In this document: positions 6,459-12,053 of the stretch, in pieces
How the letters are laid out: each line of letters begins with the position of its first letter
How positions within the stretch are numbered: position 1 is the first letter of the stretch
NCBI GenBank assembly: GCA_934717855.1
Contig: CAKUZI010000018.1
Coordinates: 1 to 12,053, forward strand
Direction of reading: 5' to 3'
Length of the DNA: 12,053 nucleotides
Source: an uncultured Candidatus Melainabacteria bacterium
GTDB lineage: Bacteria; Cyanobacteriota; Vampirovibrionia; Gastranaerophilales; Gastranaerophilaceae
The notes under the pieces: generated by a model
What the model was told of the DNA's origin: nothing
The model's input: the letters and a program-made list of their open reading frames with translations, nothing else
Databases searched by the model: none
Program-made: the position numbers and the translations under genes

Positions 6459-6478
6459 TAGGCTGTAATTACAACCTA
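6459..6478. promoter_or_regulatory. Palindromic operator upstream of the XRE gene
   Basis: TAGGCTGTAATTACAACCTA is symmetric at 18 of 20 positions. It lies in the divergent region between the XRE gene and the secreted-protein gene at 6530, overlapping the proposed XRE -35 box. A second, looser inverted pair, ACTAAC (6428-6433) and GTTAGT (6454-6459), flanks the XRE start. Both are plausible sites for the XRE protein. Confidence 0.55.
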
Positions 6479-6529
6479 ATATAAAACGATATGTCCAGTT
6501 TTGTCGTTATATAAATTTAAAATACAATT

Positions 6530-7000
6530 ATGATTAAAAGAATAATTTATGGTTTTATAATTGCTTGCTTGTTTTCACTAGCCTCATTTGGCGTAGAATA
6601 CAGATATGCCTCAAACGGATTTAAGTATGCATATCATCAACATAGTGAATCATCTTACCAACACGCTTGGTGCAGTGCTCATAATGGCATTGAAGAATAT
6701 GAAAATAAAGATAAAACAAGAGTTGATTGTTTAACTCCTTATCATGCAGTTGAATTTGATTTCGCAAATAAATGGGCAGAATCAATAGGACAAGCGCTAC
6801 ATTATCAATTGATGACAGGTAAAAAGGCTATGGTTGTTTTAATATTGGAAAATCCTAAAACTGACATGGTTTATTATAATAGAGTAAAAAGATTGGGAAA
6901 AATTCATAATTTTGACGTTGAATATATTACACCTACAATTTTGAATATAAAAAATGGCAAATGTCCTTATGCCGACTGCAAGTGTCACAAGAAAAAATAA
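6530..7000 (+). CDS. Secreted protein resembling a PD-(D/E)XK nuclease
   Basis: The 156-residue product has an N-terminal signal sequence (MIKRIIYGFIIACLFSLASFG; cleavage probably near residue 21). The mature part contains RVDCLTPYHAVEFDFANKWAESIGQALHYQL. D66, E75, D77, K81 and Q88 are laid out like the active site of small PD-(D/E)XK or VRR-type nucleases, with ExD in place of the usual ExK and a lysine four residues later. MVVLILE follows as a core strand. The tail has a Cys/His cluster (C145, C150, C152, H153) that could bind a metal. Homologues of this 'EvDFa-KWaE-igQ' type are, to my knowledge, uncharacterised exported proteins. A secreted nuclease is an inference. The ATG lacks a Shine-Dalgarno; TATAAA at 6510-6515 could be a -10 box for a short-leader mRNA. 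Confidence 0.7.
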   Translation: MIKRIIYGFIIACLFSLASFGVEYRYASNGFKYAYHQHSESSYQHAWCSAHNGIEEYENKDKTRVDCLTPYHAVEFDFANKWAESIGQALHYQLMTGKKAMVVLILENPKTDMVYYNRVKRLGKIHNFDVEYITPTILNIKNGKCPYADCKCHKKK

Positions 7001-7002
7001 TA

Positions 7003-7422
7003 TTATTTATAACTTCCAACTTTTCTGCCATACTTATCGTACTGAGTAGTTCTACCACTTGAATCTGTTTTAAAAGAACCGACTTTGTTACCATATTTAT
7101 CATACTGGGTTGTTACACCATTTGAATTTGTTTTAAAACTACCTGTTTTGCTTCCATATTTATCATACGAATTATATCCTGAAGAAGTTTTTCGATAGCT
7201 ACCTGTTTTTGAACCATACTTATCATAAGAGTTATATCCACTTGAGGTTTGTCTGTAAGAGCCTGTTTTTGATCCATATTTATCATACTGAGTAGTGGTG
7301 CTTCCATTTGTTCTATAAGAACCAGTTTTTGAGCCGTATTTATCGTAAGAATTGGTTGTAGCTGCAAAACAATAGCCTGTCAATAAAAACAATGATACTA
7401 ATAGTGATAATAATTTTTTCAT
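7003..7422 (-). CDS. Secreted tandem-repeat protein with YDKYG repeats
   Basis: The 139-residue product starts with a signal peptide (MKKLLSLLVSLFLLTGYCFA, predicted cut before ATTNS). It then consists of six repeats of 20-21 residues with consensus YDKYGSKTGSYRT-SSG-, starting at residues 26, 46, 66, 86, 107 and 128, the last cut short after YDKYGRKVGSYK. The mature protein is Tyr-, Gly-, Ser- and Lys-rich, basic and lacks Cys, suggesting an extracellular or cell-surface repeat fold. I know no assigned function. The start is supported by AGGAGT seven bases upstream. It converges on the secreted nuclease-like gene with a two-base gap, and no terminator is seen between them. Confidence 0.8.
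   Translation of the reverse strand: MKKLLSLLVSLFLLTGYCFAATTNSYDKYGSKTGSYRTNGSTTTQYDKYGSKTGSYRQTSSGYNSYDKYGSKTGSYRKTSSGYNSYDKYGSKTGSFKTNSNGVTTQYDKYGNKVGSFKTDSSGRTTQYDKYGRKVGSYK
7006..7347 (-). repeat. Tandem ~60-bp coding repeats
   Basis: Five full units of 60 or 63 bp and one partial unit, in frame, encode the YDKYG repeats. Copies 2 and 3 (counted from the protein N-terminus) differ at only one of 20 residues, while copies 5 and 6 have changed to NKVG and RKVG. This is consistent with recent internal duplication and likely copy-number variation. Confidence 0.85.
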
Positions 7423-7455
7423 TTATTTACTCCTATGTAAATATAACGATTTCAA

Positions 7456-7485
7456 TTGATGAATGTTCATTTTTATAAATATAGT
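7456..7485 (+). promoter_or_regulatory. Candidate promoter of the type I restriction operon
   Basis: TTGATG (7456-7461) and TATAGT (7480-7485) are spaced by 18 bp. Transcription would begin near 7492 and give a leader of about 120 bases before hsdR, containing the hairpin at 7508-7535. The rest of the 193-bp gap holds the direct repeat GTAATATTATT at 7490-7500 and 7585-7595, and nothing else I recognise. Confidence 0.35.
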
Positions 7486-7507
7486 ACAAGTAATATTATT
7501 TTATCAC

Positions 7508-7535
7508 AAGCCTATGTCAAGATAGGACATAGCTT
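7508..7535 (+). other. Hairpin in the predicted hsdR leader
   Basis: CTATGTC (7512-7518) pairs with GACATAG (7526-7532) around AAGATAG. AAG (7508-7510) and CTT (7533-7535) add three pairs beyond a bulged C7511. No U-run follows, so it is unlikely to be an intrinsic terminator. It could be a protein-binding dyad or an mRNA structure. Confidence 0.4.
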
Positions 7536-7615
7536 TAGTGCTTAAAATAAAATTTACATAGCCTTCAAAATAAGCGTGTTCATGGTAATATTATTCTAAA
7601 ATGTGAGGGTTGTGA

Positions 7616-10378
7616 ATGGCTTATCAAAGTGAAGCAGTTTTAGAAAATTTATTTATAGAGCAATTAAAAAATCAAAATTATGAAGTAGTTGAGATACCGG
7701 ATTATGAATCTCTTGAAGAAAATTTTAAAGTTCAGTTTTCTAAATTTAATGCTGATAAGTTAGATACCCCTTTGTCTGCTAAAGAATGGGAACGTGTTTT
7801 TAACTATTTAAAAGGCAAAAGTGTTTTTCAAAGTGCCAAAATACTTAGGGATAAATTTATTCTAGAACGTGATGATGGAAATAAAATTTATGTTTCTTTA
7901 ATTGATCCTGACCACACTAAAAATATCTTTCAAGTTACTCACCAAACTACAGTTGTTGGGAAATATACAAATCGATATGATGTGACATTACTTGTAAATG
8001 GATTACCATTAGTGCAAGTAGAATTAAAACGTAGGGGTATCGACATTAAAGAGGCTATAAACCAAGTTATGAGATATAAAAAACACTCATATAATGGTTT
8101 GTATCACTATATTCAAATGTTTATTGTTTCAAACGGAGTTGATACAAAATATTTTGCTAATTCAGATAAAGATTTGCTTTATAGTATGGCTTTTTTCTGG
8201 ACCGATTTTAACAATATTAGAATAACAAATTTAAAGGAATTTTCTATCACATTTTTGGCAAGAGACCATGTTATAAAAATGTTGCTAAAATATACGGTTC
8301 TGAATGAAACAGATAAGGTTATGATGATTATGAGACCTTATCAAGTTTATGCAGTTGAGGCTTTGATTAGACAGGCAATGCTGACTAATAAAAATGCTTA
8401 CATCTGGCATACTACAGGTGCTGGTAAAACTCTTACATCATTCAAAACAGCACAGTTACTAGCTATGAACCCTAATATCAAAAAAGTGATATTCTTGGTC
8501 GATAGAAAGGATTTAGACTCTCAAACAACAGAAGAATTTAACAAATTTGAAGCGGGTTCTGTAGATGCCACTGATAGAACGGATCTTCTTGTAAAACAAA
8601 TTAGAGACAAAAATAAGCAGTTAATTGTTACAACGATTCAAAAAATGGCAAATGCGATAAATAATTCCAGATATACAAAAGTTATGGAATTGTACAAAAA
8701 TGAAAAAGTTGTCTTTATTATTGATGAATGCCACCGAAGCCAATTCGGAGATATGCACAAGGATATTGTAAGACATTTCGCAAAAGCTCAATTTTTTGGT
8801 TTTACAGGTACGCCTCGTTTTGAAGTAAATGGAAAAGTCGAAGGTAAGATAACACAAACAACTGCAAAACTATTTGGAGAATGCTTACATAATTATTTAA
8901 TTAAAGATGCCATTTTTGATAATAATGTACTTGGTTTTCATGTTGAATACATCAATACTATGAAGGGTGATTTTGATTTTGAAGACCAAACAAAAGCTCA
9001 AGCAATTGATATAAATGAACTGTATATGGCAGATGAAAGAATGACGAATATTGCGAACCATATAGTTCAAAATCACATTGCAAAAACTCGAAATAAACAA
9101 TACACTGCGATATTTGCAGTTTCTTCAATTCCTATGTTAATCAAGTATTATGATATTTTCAAGAAAATTGACCACAATTTAACAATTAGTGGAATTTTCT
9201 CATATGGACAAAATGAAGATGCAGAAGGTAAAGATGAACACAGCAGAGATGCTTTAGAGCGAATTATAAAAGACTACAACGAAACATTTAATGTTAACTT
9301 TTCTACAGAAACATTTTCTGCATATCATAAAGATATTTCAGATAGAGTAAAAGGCAAAAAGGCTAAATCTTTAGATATATTAATTGTAGTCAATATGTTT
9401 TTAACAGGATTTGATAGCAAACCATTAGCAGTTTTATATGTTGATAAAGATTTAAAATACCACGATTTGTTGCAGGCTTATTCAAGAACCAATAGGGTTG
9501 AAAAAGAAACCAAGCCATTTGGTATTATTATTTGTTACAGAAATCTAAAAGAACGAACTGACGAAGCAATTGCCTTATTCTCAAAAGGACAGAATGATGG
9601 AGTTTTGACTCCTCCTTATGAATATTTTGTAAGAAAATTCAATGAAGTCGCAACAGAATTAAAACAAATTGCAATGAGTCCTGCTTCGGTTGATACAATA
9701 CAAAGTGAAGATGAACAACTGAAATTTGTTTTATGCTTTAGAGAACTTACAAAATATTTAAATTCTTTGCGTACTTTTGTAGAATTTAGTATTGATAATG
9801 GTGCTTTAATTATAAGCGATCAAGAATATCAAGATTATAAAAGCAAATATTTGACTTTATATCGCAAACATCAGCATGACAAAGAAGTTGTATCAGTATT
9901 AAACGATGTTGATTTTTGTATAGAATTAATGGAAAGTAACAGAATCAATGTTGCATATATAATGAATTTAATTCGTAATATCAATTTTGATGATCCTGTA
10001 CAAAAAGATTATGACATCAAACATATTGAAGATGAATTAGCAAGAACTGATAACCCCGCAATGATGAGAAAAGTAGAGTTGTTGCAATCATTCTTGGATA
10101 GAGTTGTTAGAGGCTTGAATAGTGCAGATGAAATTGATGCAGCATACAATGATTTCGAAAATGCTGAAAAAATAAAAGAGATAAATAATTTTGCTCAAAA
10201 AGAGGAATTGGATTCAAAAATGCTCACAGATGTTATTTCTGAATATGAGTTTTCTGGGAATTTGAATGCAGGCAATATTAGAAATAGCATCGAAAAACCA
10301 ATGCCACTACTAAAGAAAAAATCTTTAGTGACAAGAATAGTAGATTTTGTAAGAACTCACGTGGAAAAATTCCAATAA
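7616..10378 (+). CDS. hsdR: Type I restriction endonuclease subunit R (HsdR)
   Basis: This 920-residue protein is the motor and nuclease subunit of a type I restriction-modification complex. It translocates DNA with ATP and cuts far from the recognition site. The N-terminal PD-(D/E)XK nuclease shows D122 (RYDVTLL), E136 and K138 (VELK) and the Q150-Y154 motif (QVMRY), with the same 14-residue spacings as EcoR124I. The superfamily 2 helicase follows: Walker A TTGAGKT (266-272), DECH (370-373), TGTP (397-400), motif V around 592-600 (NMFLTGFD) and motif VI QAYSRTNR (620-627). The C-terminal helical region, which contacts HsdM, runs to the end. All catalytic residues are intact. GTGAGGG precedes the ATG. 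It is first in an operon with hsdM, 15 bases apart. It is somewhat shorter than EcoR124I HsdR (about 1,040). Confidence 0.96.
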   Translation: MAYQSEAVLENLFIEQLKNQNYEVVEIPDYESLEENFKVQFSKFNADKLDTPLSAKEWERVFNYLKGKSVFQSAKILRDKFILERDDGNKIYVSLIDPDHTKNIFQVTHQTTVVGKYTNRYDVTLLVNGLPLVQVELKRRGIDIKEAINQVMRYKKHSYNGLYHYIQMFIVSNGVDTKYFANSDKDLLYSMAFFWTDFNNIRITNLKEFSITFLARDHVIKMLLKYTVLNETDKVMMIMRPYQVYAVEALIRQAMLTNKNAYIWHTTGAGKTLTSFKTAQLLAMNPNIKKVIFLVDRKDLDSQTTEEFNKFEAGSVDATDRTDLLVKQIRDKNKQLIVTTIQKMANAINNSRYTKVMELYKNEKVVFIIDECHRSQFGDMHKDIVRHFAKAQFFGFTGTPRFEVNGKVEGKITQTTAKLFGECLHNYLIKDAIFDNNVLGFHVEYINTMKGDFDFEDQTKAQAIDINELYMADERMTNIANHIVQNHIAKTRNKQYTAIFAVSSIPMLIKYYDIFKKIDHNLTISGIFSYGQNEDAEGKDEHSRDALERIIKDYNETFNVNFSTETFSAYHKDISDRVKGKKAKSLDILIVVNMFLTGFDSKPLAVLYVDKDLKYHDLLQAYSRTNRVEKETKPFGIIICYRNLKERTDEAIALFSKGQNDGVLTPPYEYFVRKFNEVATELKQIAMSPASVDTIQSEDEQLKFVLCFRELTKYLNSLRTFVEFSIDNGALIISDQEYQDYKSKYLTLYRKHQHDKEVVSVLNDVDFCIELMESNRINVAYIMNLIRNINFDDPVQKDYDIKHIEDELARTDNPAMMRKVELLQSFLDRVVRGLNSADEIDAAYNDFENAEKIKEINNFAQKEELDSKMLTDVISEYEFSGNLNAGNIRNSIEKPMPLLKKKSLVTRIVDFVRTHVEKFQ

Positions 10379-10393
10379 TATCGGAGGTCGTAA

Positions 10394-11959
10394 ATGGATA
10401 ATAGTGTACAACAACACCAAAAAGAACTTTGTAACAAACTTTGGTCTATGGCAAATGCTTTAAGAGGCAACATGGAAGCTTATGAGTTCAAAAATTATAT
10501 ATTAGGAATGATATTTTATTATTACCTTTCTGATAGAACTGAAAAATATATGGTTAATTTATTAAAAGATGACCATATTAGCTACGAAGAAGCTTGGAAT
10601 GATGAAGAGTACAAAGAAGCTGTTATTGATGAGTCATTAAGAGATTTAGGTTTTGTTATTGAACCTCGCTATCTTTTTAAGAAAATGGTTTCAATGGTAG
10701 AAAACCGTTCCTTTGATATTGAATTTTTACAAGAAGCAATTAATACATTAATGGAGTCAACAATCGGTAGAGAATCCCAGAGTGATTTTGAAGGTTTATT
10801 CTCTGATATGCAGTTAGATTCAACAAAATTAGGACAAACTGTAAAAGATCGTTCTGCTGTTATGGCTAAAATTATTGCTGCATTAGATGAAATTAAATTT
10901 GATGTAGAAGACACAAGAATTGATGTTCTAGGTAATGCTTATGAATATTTAATTGGACAGTTTGCTGCTACTGCTGGTAAAAAAGCAGGGGAATTTTATA
11001 CTCCGGCAGGTCCGGCAGAATTATTATGTAGATTGTCTTGTTTAGGTTTAACCGATGTGAAAGATGCTGCCGACCCAACTTGTGGTTCAGGTTCACTACT
11101 TTTAAGACTTAAAAAATATGCAAATGTTCGTAATTATTGGGGACAAGAATTAACATCAACTACATATAACTTAGCTAGAATGAATATGATTTTAAGAGGT
11201 ATTCCATACCAAAATTTTGAAATCTATAATGACGACACATTAGAAAAAGACCATTTTGGTGATTTAAAATTCAGAGTTCAAGTTGCAAACCCTCCATATT
11301 CTGCAAATTGGTCAGCTGATGCAAAATTTTTAGAAGATGAAAGATTTAATGAATATGGAAAACTTGCGCCAAAAAGTAAGGCGGATTTTGCATTTGTTCA
11401 ACACATGATTTCGCACATGGATGAAGATGGAAGAATTGCAGTTCTGCTACCACATGGAGTATTATTCAGAGGTGCTGCAGAAGAAACAATCCGTAAATAT
11501 ATCATTGAAAAATTAAATTTATTAGATGCTGTAATCGGATTACCTGCAAATCTTTTCTTCGGAACAGGTATTCCAGTTTGCGTACTTGTATTGAAGAAAA
11601 ATCGTAATGCAAATAGTAATAATATTTTATTCATAGATGCATCAAAAGACTTTGAATCTGGCAAAAACCAAAATATCTTAAGAGATTGCGATATTGATAA
11701 AATTGTTGAAACCTACGAAAAACGTGAAGATGTTGAAAAATATGCTCACGTTGCAACAATGGAAGAATTAGCTGAAAACGGATTTAATTTAAATATTCCT
11801 AGATATGTTGATACCTTTGAGAAAGAAGAAGAAATAGACTTAAATACAGTATCAGCAGATATAAAGAAACTTCAATCCGAAATTAAAGATATTAATGCAG
11901 AACTAAAACCATATTTTGACGAATTAGGATTAGATTTCCCATTCGCAGAGGAGGTTTAA
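10394..11959 (+). CDS. hsdM: Type I DNA methyltransferase subunit M (HsdM)
   Basis: At 521 residues this is the standard size for the N6-adenine methyltransferase subunit, which works with HsdS to protect host sites and with HsdR to restrict foreign DNA. The N-terminal helical HsdM domain covers about 8-150. GEFYTP (199-204) is motif X. DPTCGSGSLL (227-236) is motif I for S-adenosylmethionine. NPPY (299-302) is the catalytic motif IV. A coiled-coil-like tail (VSADIKKLQSEIKDINAELKPYFDEL) ends the protein and probably contacts HsdS. GGAGG stands seven bases before the ATG. No defect is seen. The size and GEFYTP/NPPY layout resemble the EcoR124I family (type IC). Confidence 0.96.
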   Translation: MDNSVQQHQKELCNKLWSMANALRGNMEAYEFKNYILGMIFYYYLSDRTEKYMVNLLKDDHISYEEAWNDEEYKEAVIDESLRDLGFVIEPRYLFKKMVSMVENRSFDIEFLQEAINTLMESTIGRESQSDFEGLFSDMQLDSTKLGQTVKDRSAVMAKIIAALDEIKFDVEDTRIDVLGNAYEYLIGQFAATAGKKAGEFYTPAGPAELLCRLSCLGLTDVKDAADPTCGSGSLLLRLKKYANVRNYWGQELTSTTYNLARMNMILRGIPYQNFEIYNDDTLEKDHFGDLKFRVQVANPPYSANWSADAKFLEDERFNEYGKLAPKSKADFAFVQHMISHMDEDGRIAVLLPHGVLFRGAAEETIRKYIIEKLNLLDAVIGLPANLFFGTGIPVCVLVLKKNRNANSNNILFIDASKDFESGKNQNILRDCDIDKIVETYEKREDVEKYAHVATMEELAENGFNLNIPRYVDTFEKEEEIDLNTVSADIKKLQSEIKDINAELKPYFDELGLDFPFAEEV

Positions 11960-11962
11960 TCA

Positions 11963-12053
11963 ATGGAAAATAATAACGAAAATTTAAAAAATTCAAATAG
12001 CGAAAATTCATCTTTTTTTGAGCAAAAAGTATCCTCAAGTAACGGTAATGAGG
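11963..12053 (+). CDS. 5' end of the third gene of the restriction operon (partial)
   Basis: An ATG at 11963, three bases after the hsdM stop and eight bases after AGAGGAGG (11947-11954), opens a frame that stays open to the window edge. The 30 visible residues begin MENNNENLKNSNSENSSFFEQKVSSSNGNE and are low in complexity and rich in Asn and Ser. This does not look like the usual start of an HsdS subunit, so it may be an accessory protein inserted before hsdS, or an HsdS with a disordered extension. No function can be assigned from this fragment. Confidence 0.75.
   Translation, partial: MENNNENLKNSNSENSSFFEQKVSSSNGNE

Noticed and set aside
6560..6571. IIAC lipobox in the secreted nuclease-like protein
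   Set aside because: The Cys is residue 13, too close to the N-terminus, and the hydrophobic stretch continues past it, so a type I signal is more likely.
7006..7347. Regular ~60-bp repeats as a CRISPR array
   Set aside because: The repeats are in frame, encode a signal-peptide protein and lack unique spacers.
7113..7367. Alternative minus-strand frame overlapping the YDKYG gene
   Set aside because: It arises from the repeats in another frame; it lacks a ribosome binding site, and the signal-peptide frame is the better gene.
6143..7615. tRNA or other attachment-site gene near the element edge
   Set aside because: I saw no tRNA-like cloverleaf or CCA-adjacent T-arm sequence on either strand.

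Overview
The window is AT-rich bacterial DNA with short intergenic gaps, clear GGAGG-type ribosome binding sites and TGA used as a stop. The host cannot be fixed from sequence alone. The base composition, the exported YDKYG-repeat protein and the Mu-like module would suit an uncultured gut bacterium (Firmicutes or Gastranaerophilales-like), but this is only a guess.

Left and middle (about 1-6480): the regulatory and transposition block of a Mu-like transposable phage or element. Leftward lies a self-cleaving S24-type repressor. Rightward runs an early operon: a small Ner-like HTH protein, a MuA-type DDE transposase, a MuB-type AAA ATPase, a 47-residue single-membrane-span microprotein, a GemA/Gp16 regulator, a Met-rich 87-residue protein of unknown function and a Mor-like middle-promoter activator. 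The repressor and early promoters sit in a 247-bp divergent region with four related operator-like sites. Upstream, a convergent gene encodes a SEC-C zinc-motif protein with a HEPN-like RxxxxH motif, possibly a passenger defence gene. No capsid, tail, lysis or packaging gene follows mor.

The most striking item is non-coding. At 5759-5823, between the 87-residue gene and mor, every conserved position of a type II (open stem II) hammerhead self-cleaving ribozyme is present: GAAA, stem III, GUC, stem I, CUGAUGA and a closing 4-bp stem II. It is predicted to cut after C5795, separating mor from the rest of the early transcript.

Middle right (6149-7422): an XRE regulator convergent with mor and carrying a 20-bp palindrome in its promoter region; a secreted protein resembling a PD-(D/E)XK nuclease; and, on the minus strand, a secreted protein of six tandem YDKYG repeats.

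Right (7616-12053): a type I restriction-modification operon, with hsdR and hsdM complete and the first 30 codons of a third, Asn/Ser-rich reading frame at the window edge. The specificity subunit hsdS is not visible and should lie beyond the window. The window therefore joins a transposition and regulation module to a defence module, with small regulatory and secreted genes between them.
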